From Zingiber officinale (lineage: Eukaryota; Streptophyta; Magnoliopsida; Zingiberales; Zingiberaceae), in contig NC_056002.1 in assembly GCF_018446385.1 (NCBI RefSeq), forward strand, positions 6,931,474-6,995,473: a DNA stretch of 64,000 nt. The letters run 5' to 3'. Shown here one piece after another: positions 9,973 through 22,535 of the stretch. Position 1 is the first letter of the stretch, and each line of letters begins with the position of its first letter. A model generated the notes under the pieces. That model searched no databases, had not been told where the DNA came from, and worked only from the letters and a program-made list of their open reading frames with translations. The position numbers and the translations under genes are program-made.

Positions 9973-12900
9973 ATGGCGAATCTGGGTGGGGTCAGGTCGT
10001 CTTCTCCTTCTCCTCGCAACTATTCTTTTAATATCTCCATGTTACGTGATGGCTAGCTTCGGTGTCCTCCTTCCTCGACGCATACAAGAAAGTAAGCCTG
10101 ACGCTTCGGTGTCCTCCTTCCGGCGCTGAGCAGGTCTCCATTGCGATCGATCTCGTTCGTATCGTTGCATGTGTCTATTGCTTCTTACTTAAATGTTTTC
10201 CTTATTAGTCCACTAATTTTCAACTATCTCGATGCTTCAAGTAAGTTTCTCGTTCAGTTATGATTTATGAATACGCGATCCCATTTCTATTGATCCTATT
10301 TCTTTGGAATGATATATTTTTGTGAATCGGATTGAAGCCGTGTGCTTAGGATTGAGAAAATTGGGGAGTAACATGATCTACTTGAAGATCTTGACCATGT
10401 GAATTTTTTTTCCCATTGGACAGGCTCTCATTTGACCTTTTCCTGCATTTTCAAAATCTATTCCTTGTTTGGTTTCTTATAAACCTTTGGATAGAACTTA
10501 TGCTATGTGGATTGCATTATGCTATGCTTGAATTGCTTTTACTACTTGTTTCTGTTTCAGTTACTGAAGCTAGTTTGAAGATTCTATATTTTTTTATTGA
10601 AAATTTTTATTTTGTCTTTAGATCCATTCATTCCTCTTCAAGCAACTCTCATAAATGATTTTGTCCTATGATAATTGTGCATATCATATATTCAATGTGC
10701 TGTGGAAATCTATTATTTCCATTAGTTTGTTAAATTAACTACACATTCCAGATCTAGGAGCTGCAGCTCTTAGGAAGGAATTACTTTCAAGAACTCTGAG
10801 AGTAGTAACATTCATGGACTATAGGCTGGTTATGAAACAAGTTGCTATAGTGTGTATTAACCTGATTCAAGAAAAGAAGATGAAATGCCTAAACAAGATT
10901 ATGCACTACGGTTTGGCACATAGTTAGGGAATTAAGGATGAGGAGATGGAGACAAGTATCTTATTTGGATCAGAGGGACTCAATTCAAGCATTTAAAGAG
11001 ACACTTTAAGTTGCATCTGTCCTTTATTACTAAACATTTGATTAAATTTGGAGCAATGCCCTTCTCAATTTATGATATGACAATCTGTTTAAGTAGGGGA
11101 GAATTTTTTTATGCCTCTACTGTCTACCACATACAAACCGAAACTTTTCTTCAACAGTTTGGTTGTTGTTTTCCTCCTATTCTTATCTCTCTCCCTCTAT
11201 GACATGCATTCACGTAAACATCCGTATGCCCTCTACTGATTCTCAACCACTTCTATGTGAATTTTTTATGGAGTCAATGTCATAGCAAACTTCCTTTTTC
11301 TTGAGTTGTCAAAGACTTTATGAGTTTAGCTTGGAGTTCTTTAAACCTTTGAGCTACAAGGTTTTCCAGCACCTCAGATTTTAGAAGACTATGATTTTTT
11401 TTATCACTAGGCCCTAGTCACTTATCGCCAACTTTTACATTGTCAAATAAGAATGAACTATTCGACTTCTTGCATTTGCTTGTGTTCTCTTAGAATTGAC
11501 ATACTTTTTTATCCCATGATCATGCTCTCTAGTCTATCTTAATCGATACTTTTAAGAAAAAAGGAAAGGTAAACCAGTTAGCCTCATTGACTAGTCTTGT
11601 AAATCGGGAGCCCAACATCCTTTGGTTGCGCGCCCCATTTGAAAGGAAAAAATTCTATAAATTCGCCATAGCTGGAGATCGAGCTATGGATGCCTAGGTG
11701 ACAACCTGGATGTCCTATTGCACCATAGCCCCTGGGGCTTAATCGAGACTTTTAAGATGGCATATGATGTGAGCCTTAATGATGATAGTTTGCCCCAAGA
11801 TAGTTTTGCACTTGTCTCTGGAAAGCACATCAAATACTTGGGAATGACTAATACAGCCACTAGTCTTTATAATGAGAATCATTACTATTCGTTTAATGTT
11901 AGTGGTGTCTTGTCTCTTTTACCTTTGAGTCTAACTTGAAGGGTGTCTTCCATGGTTCTGCTGTTGTCAAATTCTGTATTCCCACTAAGGCTGCACTACA
12001 GGTTTATCCTGTTTCAAAATGCATGTTTTAAAGTGGCAATAGGTTTGAAGTCATTGTTTTATGTTATGGGAACAAAAAAGTTTGGTGTTTGCCTCTTGTG
12101 TGTTTTTCTGCTGTGAAAACGTGGAAATACTGAATTCATTCTAGGGTTTCCTACATGCGTAGTGAAGTTATCTTAGTTAGCTATAAAAGTGCTTCTAATA
12201 GTTTGCTTTTATGACTTATAACTATACATAGTTTTTAATTTTTATTACGCATATTGTTTTGTTTAGCCTCTTGCAATACAAAGTAAGGTTGTGTACGATA
12301 GACCTAATGTGATATGACCATCGGGCCCCACATTGGCGGGAGCTTCGTGCACTTTCCTTTTTTATATTGTTTTGTTCCTTATTAATTTGGTGGCTGTATA
12401 CTGTAGTTTGAACGTTAAATTACACTGGTGTAGGAAGCTTATTCTACTTCTGTTCTACCATTTGATGTTCTTGTTAACAAGCCTTCTGAGAAGAAGTTTG
12501 CATTCGTGAGGTATCCATAATCCATCCACTGACCATCTGTTACTATCTGTTTTTTTTTTAATTTCCCACTAATATTCAATTTTAATTTTAATGGGCTAGC
12601 ATCCATTGCAAACATGGCCTGCGTTGACATGTTTTTGGCAAAAGTAACATTTTTTTTTTCAATAATATTTCTGAAAAGCTTCTGATTCTTGTGTTCATCA
12701 AATAATTAGTTTGCCATTATGCACAAACTGCCAACTAAATATGGACCATTGGTGTCTGTTCTGACATTGGTGGTGCTAGTTCATCTACCTAGTTGCTGCT
12801 CCATCAAATGCTGAAAAGAATCAAGCAAGAAAAGGTGGTGAATTGAGTTTGGAGCAAATTTACCTTCTTTTTGGTTGAAATGCTGCCTGCAGTGCTGTGA

Positions 12901-13927
12901 GCTGAGTTTTCGTTGTCATACTCAAAATGTCGTCCTGTGACACCTGTCTATTTGCTTGGACTTTTGGGGAACTTCAAATGCTAATTCAAGTTCTTGAGTT
13001 CTTACCTTTAGCCTTACTAAGATGACTAGGTTCTTAATTTGATGAATTTCAAATTTTGCCAAAATTTTGTTGCTAATTTTCTCGGGAAGTGTTCAAAATA
13101 ATTAGATCTAAAAGTGTGGCTCTGCAAGGTGGACAATGCATGTATAAGGGAGCAGTAAGCCAGACTGCTAGCTGAGGTTTAAGGGACCATGCTGTCCAGC
13201 CTGTGTAATGCACCTCGCCACGTCAGCTCGGTTGGCTCCTGTCTGTGGTTAACAGTTTAAGCTTGAACTCATCCCGGGTGTATAAATGACCAGCTGTCTG
13301 GAAATGGACTTATTAAGACATACCTGGTGGATGTATTTAAAGTAGTTCCAAATAATTCAGGGCCTGCCATCTGATACCTTGATTTTGGTGATTTATCTTC
13401 GAAACTAGGACTCCTCATGAGGTGCTTACTATTCACATAAATATATAGGTAGAATCCAAAATATTACTGCTTTTGATGTGTTGCTTCTGGCTTCTGCCTT
13501 TTCCTTGTTTTGAAATCAAGCATATTTTTCTTTTCCAAGTGGATTTAAGACTTTTGGTGATTCAAGCAGGTCCTCAGTTGGATCTTCAGTGATGTGACCA
13601 AATGTGGGAGAATACTCTAAATGGTCCTGGGTTTGTTCTTTTGTTTTGTTTTGCTTTTATTAGAAAAAAGAAGTATATCCAAGGATTGAACCATTATTCC
13701 GAGGACAGGTGAGTTTCTGATGATATTGCCGTTTTACTTGTAGAAAAAATTCAGATTTTGCACCCTTTTCTAATCTTATTTATTAAGGTATATGTCTAAG
13801 CTCTATCATTGTTTCTTTGGTTGAAATTGCGTTTACATGTTTAAATTATAGAAAAAATGGTGCTGTTCTTCAAATTGTGATACAGTTGCACGAGGAAGAT
13901 AAAGACGTGGAGATGTGCAAATAGGAT
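9973..13927 (+). CDS. Putative multi-exon host gene, product not recognised
   Basis: A gene is suggested by cgacgaaaccctaatc-ATG at 9973 and by a run of exon-like segments with consensus splice edges. Segments are about 10748-10900 (after ttccag), about 11757-12000 (MAYDVSLNDDSLPQDSF..., and SNLKGVFHGSAVVKFC ending at CAG/GT), 12434-12506 (EAYSTSVLPFDVLVNK, after tgtag), about 13666-13708 (KKEVYPRIEPLFRGQ, then GTGAGT) and 13888-13926 (LHEEDKDVEMCK then stop). The last two exons join in phase. The 5' end is uncertain: the reading frame from 9973 closes after 27 codons, so an early intron or a later start is needed. I recognise no domain. It could also be a decayed gene. Confidence 0.35.
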
Positions 13928-16900
13928 GTGGTGGCAAAATAATATTGGTGATGGTATTGGTCTCTTTATTTTATTAATCTTTTACAAAATGGTGTTTGTT
14001 TCATATGTAGTAGTTGTACTTGTGTTTAATAGTTTATTGGTTTGTTGGTTACTGATCCATTGGTTCACTCTAGCAACAATACAGTATGACGTGTGGATTA
14101 ATATGGCTAGTTAATTACGTAAATAGTCATCCATATTTTAGAGATGTTGTACTTAAATCAAATCTACTCAATTGGACATATTGATTTGAGTTTCAGTTTT
14201 CTTTGATAATAATATTAGTTGTAGGTGCACATGTATTTGATGCTTCTGACACCATCTGTAAAACAGGTTCATTTTTTTTGGTTAAACCGGTTCATTATGC
14301 ACTAGATCAAGCTGCACAATCAAACATTTTAAAATTTTCTTTATTTTTGTTGATCACAAATCAGCAAGGAACTGCTGAAATGATATAGATGAGGATGATA
14401 GTTTGACCCACCTTGGGATCCATATCGACCAATCTTGATGTGGGCCATCCTCATCATCAAATGTATATTGAAGCGGGAATGAGATGGATAAATTCATTTT
14501 ATATGCAGGGGCAAAACAGAGGGTTGGAGTGGGATCTTTAATGTCCTGTCTCTTCCCATCTTGTTTTATCTTGTTTGCTCATCAAATCTAATGAAGAATG
14601 AATGTATAATTTATATCGTGTATTATGTCTTGCCCCACAAAAATTGATGATAGCAGCATAAAGTAAAATTTGTCTTATAGTTAGTTTACCCTGCATCTGC
14701 TTGATTTTTATGTGGGAGTTGAGATGTTAAAAACTTGTATCTCGTTCACTTCAATTTTTTGTGAGAACAACGATGAGAAGTTGAATATCTGAGGAAGATA
14801 TTCTCGTGTTTTCTGAGTCTGCTTTCAAGTTTGGAAACACTCAAATTTTGCTGTTGATGTTTTACGCCTTTGTGACTCAAGACTATTTATTCTCTCTTTA
14901 TCATTTAAGTCATTGTATCGCCTTTCTTTTGGAAATCATTTGGTGTTTTTCATAGTTCTGATGCACATTGTTGCACTACATATCACGGTTTCTTCTCTCG
15001 TATGATGACATTTGATCTGTTCACTCAATTGACTGATGATAGTATGATAACCTGTAGCTTGTTGCTGCTTTGAAGTTCATGTATGCACTGCACGAAGGCC
15101 TTTTCCTATGGAGCAACGCCTCCAAATGGACGCGGTATGGGCGATTCAACGGGGTTTAGGTGTGTCAACATCCCACACAAGTTTGATCTTGCAACTTGCA
15201 AAGAACTCACAAGATGATACTCCATGATAGCTTTTTGTTCTCCTCGTGTTTGGTGTTTATGACGTACATTTTGTGTGCGCTTTTTATCCGTGTAGAAGAG
15301 AGATGGACTTTATAAACAGCTTACTTTTTATTTGATTCTCCTGGACCATCCAAAATTTCATACCAGGGATAATATCAAGGTTATTATAATGAATTTTTCA
15401 CAAATATAATGATTAGATCAAGGCATGCCTACTTGGATGGAGTACTTGAAGGATGATTTATTGAGAATAATTTTTTAAAATATTTCATTCTTGCTACCGT
15501 TTACCTACAAAGATATTTAAAAATGATGAAAAATCAAGTGGGCTAGAGATACCTTTGAATCATTTTGGTTCCACTCAAATAAGATAACAATTAAATCCCT
15601 AATAGCCTTCCGAGTTATTGTGTGATGGTAAGAAGTGAGATAGATTTTTTTAGATAACGAGAGTTTAAATTTTATCCAAAGCATGTTAAATTTGAGGAGT
15701 TTAAAAAATTTAAGAGGTTGGATCTCATGATCTATTTATGTTTCTTGATTTATTTAAAGGTTGATGGAAAATTTTTATGGTCCGATCAGTTATTTGTATA
15801 CTTAGATTATAAAAAATAAAAACAATAAATTCCTAGTAACTTATCAAAATATGTCCAACCCTACATAAAATAATATTTAGTTGTAACTTCTAAAATAATT
15901 TTCACTCATGACTTGGAAACACTAATTAATCTCATCAATTACAAAGTGATCTAAATGAATCAAAATGAGTAAATAATTCTAAATGGATTGGCCATGTGAG
16001 CTGATGTGTTGGACGAATTAACGAAGCTAAAAGTATAAATCATTTATCTTTTTATTTTTTTCTATTAATTAAAATAAATAATTCTAAAAATTAATTAAAT
16101 AATACCCATTTAGCTATTTTATTTATTTATACATTAAGTTAACTCTTTTATTATTTTTTTATCTTGAATAAACATCTCCCAAATGTTGACAATTATCACA
16201 TTTGAAAACCAAAAATGTAAGATTAGTTTTATGGAGAAAAATAATTTTTTCCTTTTTACAAAACATCACAACACAATTTTTTAACCATCTTCAAACCGCC
16301 AAAATCCATTATCCACTCACTAAAAACAAGATCGACTACCCAATTAATTTACCACACACGCCTAGGCATAATCATAAAAGAATTTTAGTCGAATCTTAGT
16401 TATGGTATATTGTAGGAGATTTTTCCTCTCGTAAAGTTGACGTAAGAATAGTGATTATTTGGATGGACTTCCATTAGTACTTTATAATTTATCTTGATGG
16501 TCGATGAGAAATTTCATAAGATCAGACTGATCATCCTAGAATTAATTGGTTTAAAAATTGAATATCTAGTGCCAACTAAAAATAATAATTTTAGTTAAAA
16601 TTACTAAATAAAGTATAAATTAAAAATAATCAATGTGAATTATTATTTTATTAAAAAAATAAATGAGGATTATAAATCTGATATTATGTTTTAAAAAATT
16701 GTTACATAAATTATATTTTAAAGAATATGTTAATATATACATATATAAAAAACATTAAATTTATTTATTTAAAAAAATAGAGATGAAAGTGATAGATAAT
16801 TTTTGTTAAATTACTATATAATTATGTAATAATTTTGATCAAAACTTCTATTTAGAGTCATTTGATTCAAAAGTAAGAATTTTGATTAAAAATTCTAGAA

Positions 16901-19601
16901 AATCATTTTTGAGTTATTTGATTACTTTAAAAGCGTAGGTAAACTCTAATAATCTCTTAGAGTATGTATTTATTAATATTTAGAATTTGACATTAAATGA
17001 CCATCTAGTACTTTAATTTGGTTACTTTGGAAGAATAGAAAAATTCTAATGATTTTCTAAAATGTATAAATTCAAAGTTTAATTGAAAATAATCATTATA
17101 AAAAATTTAAATAAAATTATTATATGGTCAAAGTTTAATAAGGCGTTGAAATGCGCCCTTACTCATTTCATCCAATAGTTTAATAAATATTGAAAAACAA
17201 AATTCTAGACAATAAAAATACAGGACAAGAACGATTTTCTTGTAAACAAATACTAAATTCTCTATGTTTATATGGCACAAAAAAAAAAAAAAAAAGAAAC
17301 CATAAATCATCCAAAAAGCACGACTGGATAAGAATGAGTTAACACTCAGTCACTCTAGATCAAATAATTTTCACAGATCTCTTCATGAACATAATTAATT
17401 ACAACGATCTAGATCAATCATCTAGACTTTCCTTACCACTGGGCGATCAGTTCATCTCGTGTAGGTTTTCATTCATTGTTTAAGCATCTGCTGCTTGTGT
17501 GGAGCAGTGCCCACTGAGCGCTGCTCCTTGTTAGCACTGGTCGCTTTCACTGCAACTATTGGATGCATGGCGTGGTCCTGTCTCTTCTGCTTCCTTACAC
17601 ATGATGCTCAAATCTCAATGGGTCCAACTCTTGTCTCACTCCCCCTTCCCTCCTCATAAATACTTCTCTAAACCCTCACAGTCGCTTCCAAGCTTCTGCT
17701 TCACAGTACACAGCAATTTGGCTGTCCTGTTCAACATCTTTTTCATGCACAGTGACCCCTCCCCTCCCTCCCTTAATTTCCAGTTCCCAGATCATCCAAT
17801 TTTTTCCATGGTGATTTTTGAGAAGCATCAGTGTGCTGTTGCATGTTAGTGGTGGTAGCTAGGCTTCAAGTTATCTTAATTTCTCCCATCAGAATTATTG
17901 TGCTGCTTCTGGTAGAGAAGCTACATCATTCATTAGGTGGAGAAAAGGGATTTTACCAGTGGTATATATATGTGTGCGCGCGAAGCCATCACTGTCTTCC
18001 CACATATAATTTTCTCCAAGTACTTGGCAGGACCTGTGGCATAGCTAGGGTTGTATCATTTGGTCATGATTCCACAACTCCAGCACAGTGTTTACACCAG
18101 AAGGAACAGTGGCAAGAGCCATGGGAGAGAGCATGCCATGGAAGGGAATTAAACTAAGGATGTGGGAGCAGCGTGTGGCTGTTGTTTAGCTGCTTCTGAA
18201 AGTTTTTTTTTTCTTTCACCCTTTTTGGCCGTCTACGGAAGTAAGGGGCAAAAAAAGAGAGGAGAAAATGAAGTGTTTGTTGTTTGGTTAAAGTTTTGTT
18301 TGTAGGGCAAAAGGGAGTGCTGTCTACCATCTGCAAGAAAATGGCTGCTGTCTTCCTCACAAGAAAGACCAGGATTTGGTTCAGAGAGACAAGGCTAAAA
18401 GGTGTTTCCTTGTGAGTCAGTTGAATTCATGCATGACAATTGACATTAACAAGTCAGTGGTGGAAGATAATTAGTGTCAGAGGAATGCTCTTGATCGACA
18501 AGATTACTGTGATGTGTTAAATTTCGCATGCCAATGAGATACATCACTTGTGTTGAAGGCCCAACTGACACAAAATTGAAAATGATTCTAAAGAAGAAGT
18601 AATAGAAAATCTTTGATCGACAACTATGTTAACTGTCATTACTAAATCTTTAGTTCTCAAGATAATTGCAAAATCAAAACTATATTACTCAACTTACTTT
18701 TCCCGCAAAAATGATCAACCAAATTTAGATCTTTCTTTCTCTAGCTTCTCCTAATATCATGTTTAATAACAATAAAAAATCACATATATATTTTGACTAT
18801 ATATTTAGATGAAATGTATATATATTTCATAGCTAAAAGACATGATAGCAACTCACCGATAATGAATAGTTTATATGTTTTATGTGCCATAATAATAACA
18901 AAGAGCCACTATATTTAGACCTCCATTGTCAAAGTCTTAAGTTCAAACCTATTTAAACGCTACAAGTTCAAGACAATTACATGGGCAATTATCTCTTGAT
19001 TGATTAAGTTTATGTAATAATAATTAAAATTGATGTATTAATCATTAGAGGCATTAACTTTGAAGTAGGAGAGAAGAGCAATTAATTGATTCTGCAATTA
19101 ATTGATGGTTTCAGAGAATATTGTAGCTATAATTGAAATGGAAAGTGAGAGCTAGAAGATAAAAGAAAAGGAATATTTTGGTACTTGGGCGGGTCCAATC
19201 TGCTACTCGGACAGGTTCATTACGCCTCTTCTCCCAACTTCCAGCCATTCTTCTTCAATTCTTTCTCAAAGAGTTTAAACTCATCCACTTTGGTGTCTCT
19301 CATCGTCGGGCCATATGGAAAAGAGCACAGTTGTAACAGTAAAATTAAACAAGGATTTTGAATGGAATGGAAATGAATGAACAAGACAGGATCGAGTGAA
19401 ATCAAGATACCGATCACGACCTTTGAATCTATCTCAATGCGATTCATATGGAAGCTAGCTAGTATCGATTAAGGAAACAAGAACGCAATCCGAACCAAAA
19501 AGAATCCTGCTTGATCATAAATCTTTGACCTTTCCCCACAACCAATGGCTAGCTTGTAGTGGAACAAGATCGAAAGTTTTTTTTTTTTTTTTCAGAACTA
19601 G
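13928..19601. other. Intergenic, mostly AT-rich; no secure gene
   Basis: Small ORFs (60-108 codons) lack domain character. At 17559-18160 the sequence is less AT-rich, with a TATA-like ataaatact near 17656 and an open frame of 96 codons. It could be a non-coding or short-peptide transcript, but I found no known microRNA and no protein family. 16000-17300 is extremely AT-rich. 19220-19447 has a short minus-strand ORF downstream of the CFL1-type gene, probably chance. Confidence 0.45.
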
Positions 19602-20642
19602 CTAGCCGTTGCGGCCGAGGTGGAGGAGGCCGCCGGCGCACTTGGGGCAGGAGTCGACGCGCTTCGGGACCATGAAGTACATGAAGCAGGCCTTGCAGCC
19701 GGCGGCGACGAGCGTGTGGTCTTCGCCGATGGGATCCTCGACGGAGGAAGATGGCGACGGGGATGCAGAGGAGAGGCTGGAGGAATCGGCTGTGTCTTCC
19801 TCGTCGGAAGCATCCTTGTCGTCGCCGCCGCTGCCACCGCCGCCTCTGGAAGAGCTGTACTCGTCGGAGGCCCCGTCGTCGCCGTCGTCATAGTAGTTGC
19901 TGGAGCTGTAGCCGCCGGAAGTGCTTCGAGGATCCTCGGTGGTCCGGTCTCCGTTCTCCCAGTTGATGTAGTAAATTTCTCCAGTCTAAAATGGATAGAA
20001 AGGAGTTTACACACCGGATTCAAAGAGAAAGAAGGAAGAAAAGCTTATCATCGATATAAAAACACAGTTATGCGCAATCTTTTTCAAGGAAAACATCGCA
20101 AAAATGCAATGCGGAAGACCAAGAAGATCTCTCTTTCTTTCTGCTCATCAACAGAACAAGAACAAATTACTCAATCTCAAACAAAAGCTCCTTTTTAATT
20201 CACAAACTGGACAAGGGTACCATTGAATGAAGCGTGGAACGACCAAGAAAACTGTATTAATTAAAGGCGACCAAACCTAGAGAAAACAACTTAATTCACA
20301 CAGAACCAAAACGACCAACTTCCTAAAGAAATCACTTGAATTTTAAGGCGCATTTATGGTCAATGATTTGGGGAGGGAGAGGGAGCAGGAAAGGAGGCGC
20401 ATTTAAGGAGGGAGGGGGATCGAGATCGCACGCACCCGCAAGTCGAGGCACTGCTCCCACTGGACTGGGAGGGCGATCTCCGAGTTGAGCTCCACCGAGA
20501 TCCCGCCGCCGCCGCCGCTCTCGTCGCTCACCTCGGCGAGATGAGCCTGGAGCGGCGGCGAGCGCCCCCCTTCTCGTCCTTCCCCCAGCGAGCAGCTCCT
20601 CAGCGACGCGGCGATCGTCTCAACATTGGGGGCCACCGCCAT
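19602..20642 (-). CDS. CFL1: WW-domain protein of the CURLY FLAG LEAF 1 type
   Basis: There are two exons: 20642-20436 and 19985-19602, joined at a GTGCGT donor and TTTTAG acceptor in phase, giving 196 residues. The N-terminus (MAVAPNVETIAASLRSCSLG) leads to SVELNSEIALP and a WW-type module spanning the junction (WEQCLDLR then TGEIYYINWENG). A Ser/Asp/Gly-rich linker follows. The C-terminus has a four-cysteine motif (AGCKACFMYFMVPK, then CPKC), likely zinc-binding, and ends LLHLGRNG. This arrangement is that of the plant CFL1 family, which in rice and Arabidopsis modulates cuticle formation with HD-ZIP IV factors. An upstream in-frame extension exists, but the start at 20642 matches the family. 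It shares an about 0.7-kb divergent intergenic region with TIFY9. Confidence 0.88.
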
Positions 20643-21360
20643 CGCCCGAGCAGAACTCCCGCCGACCAATGCGAATCCACGAACAAAGACGATGAAGCAG
20701 CTAGCAAAATAAAAGGAAACCGAGCCTTTTGATTTCAGAGACGATGTCAAATAAACTAGAACACACTTGGAGACGCCGGTTTTAACGCAGTTCCCCAAAA
20801 TTAATTTTCGATTTTTTTTTATTGTGAAAAATAAAAGGAAAATTTTGTCTTCTACTCGGACTCCTGGATCTAGCTAGCTAGTTTAACGGGTCCTTCTTCG
20901 TGGATCGGACTTCTTCCGTGGCATCCGGATCCAGTTCGTCATGCGTTTCCAAACAACTCCGATCAATCAATGTGGATTCCGCCTCAAGTTTGCAGTCAAG
21001 TCAAAGCGACAACCGAACGCCAGTGGGGCTGGCCCACTTTAAGAAAACAACAATTTGAATTTTTGGAACTTCCTGCTAAATACCAAAAATTATAAATCCG
21101 ATCGGCTGCAAAACGCGGACTAATGGGCCCGACCGATTTCGTCTATTTATTAAGAAATATAGAACGGCCCAGAGACTCAGCCCAACTAAGCCGGAGCCGC
21201 GCAGGCGCTGCATCCGGTCCAACAATGAGTGCAGAGTGTAGAACCAATGCATTTACAAGTCGACACGCGCTTGTGTCTCATTTCTCGAGAGTTGCGATCG
21301 CGGCTCTTTTTAAATCCCGTCGATCGAACAGATCAGTAAGGAGACGCAGAAGTCGATGCC
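20643..21360. promoter_or_regulatory. Divergent promoter region between CFL1-type gene and TIFY9
   Basis: This is 718 bp between two start codons facing away from each other. It contains gtcaagtcaaagcg near 20994 (two W-box cores, TTGAC, on the minus strand), an attggtc CCAAT-like site on the minus strand near 20670, and an AT-rich ctttttaaatcc about 55 bp before the TIFY9 ATG. I do not see a canonical G-box (CACGTG). The split between the two genes cannot be fixed from sequence. Confidence 0.5.
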
Positions 21361-22483
21361 ATGGCGGAGCACGATTTCTTCCAGATCGAGAAGCAGAACG
21401 CGGCCAGATACGGTGTCGTGGATGGAAGAAGCTCCGCGCGAGGTAGCCATCTGATCGACCGATCTCCATTTTTCCATCTCATCTTCGGATTCCTGTTTAG
21501 GGATTTTTCTTCGGATTCCTGTTTAGGGATCCAAAGCGTGGTGTCGAGGATCAACCCGCAGCTTCTCCGGAGCGTGATTGCCCCCGGTCCCGCCTCGATG
21601 TGGCCGGCGAACGCCGCCTTACTTTTGTCTTCTTCGTCTCCGCCGCCGGTGACGGCCCCGAACCCCTCCATCAGGTTCGCCGCCTTTCTCCACATTAATC
21701 TTGCTACTCCTGATTAAAATCATCATTTCCCTTCTCGACAAAGAAATTCAATTCGTATTTTTCTAATTCAATATGTACACACACAAAATAAATATCTAGA
21801 TCGGTTACGGAGATTTCAAAGGAGACGATGCCGCTGACGATCTTTTACAGAGGCACGGTGGCCGTTTTTGACCTACCACGAGACAAGGTTGGTCACTCGC
21901 TTTTTCCCATCCCGTTTCCGCTTTCTCCATTTTTTTTTTTAAAATCGTTAAAGGGAACAACTATTAAATTGTTTTCAGACGGAGGCGATTTTGAAACTGG
22001 CAGAGACGGCAAATGCCGACAATGTAATTGGCGGAACGGAAGGCATGAGTTTGCCGGAGGGTAATCAACGCCTCTGTTTCCCCGTTTTGTCTTTTTAGCA
22101 TTTTACTCCCTGAAATAGGAATTAAATTAACAATGACCTTCCTTTTCGTGTAGACCTGCTTCCGATGTCTCGGAGGAAGTCACTGCGGCGATTCCTCGCG
22201 AAACGCAAGCAGAGGTAATAATTATATATCTCGATCGTCATGCAAATCGATTCCACATGTTGCGTTGCGGTGTCGATGCATGCTTTGGCTTGCTTAATTA
22301 CTGCAAAGCAATCCAGTTGACGAGTGTCGTGGGTTGTTTAAAACGTGCAGGTTGACCGAGTCAGGTCCATACGTGAAGGTGAAGGAGGTGGAAGATTCGG
22401 GGAAGATTAGGTTTCGGTCTTCGCAAGCTGGCGTTGCGTGCTGCTCGCTCAGGCCTGAATCGCGTTTAGGTGGCCAGGGATGA
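21361..22483 (+). CDS. TIFY9: TIFY/JAZ jasmonate repressor, TIFY9 (JAZ10) type
   Basis: There are six exons: 21361-21442, 21527-21674, 21800-21887, 21979-22060, 22154-22214 and 22351-22483, all with GT/AG borders in phase, giving 197 residues. The N-terminus (HDFFQIEKQ, then RGIQSVVSRINPQLLRSVIA) resembles the cryptic MYC-binding region described for Arabidopsis JAZ10. The TIFY (ZIM) domain is PLTIFYRGTVAVFDLPRDK, which binds NINJA and other JAZ proteins, and continues into TEAILKLAETAN. The Jas motif is LLPMSRRKSLRRFLAKRKQR, the COI1 and MYC2 contact region, with LPMSRR in place of the common LPIARR degron. A tail of about 42 residues follows. JAZ proteins repress MYC factors in the nucleus until jasmonoyl-isoleucine triggers their degradation. 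The exon 2 acceptor is duplicated (see findings). Confidence 0.92.
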
Positions 22484-22535
22484 GTTGCTTGCTGCGTGCC
22501 TGATTAATTAAGCATTACGTGTTTTATTTAGTTTG

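Noticed and set aside
17559..18160. Possible second microRNA gene or short protein gene
   Set aside because: I compared it by memory with common plant microRNA families and found no match; hairpins seen (for example ccatgg...ccatgg near 18120) are short. The 96-codon ORF has no domain.
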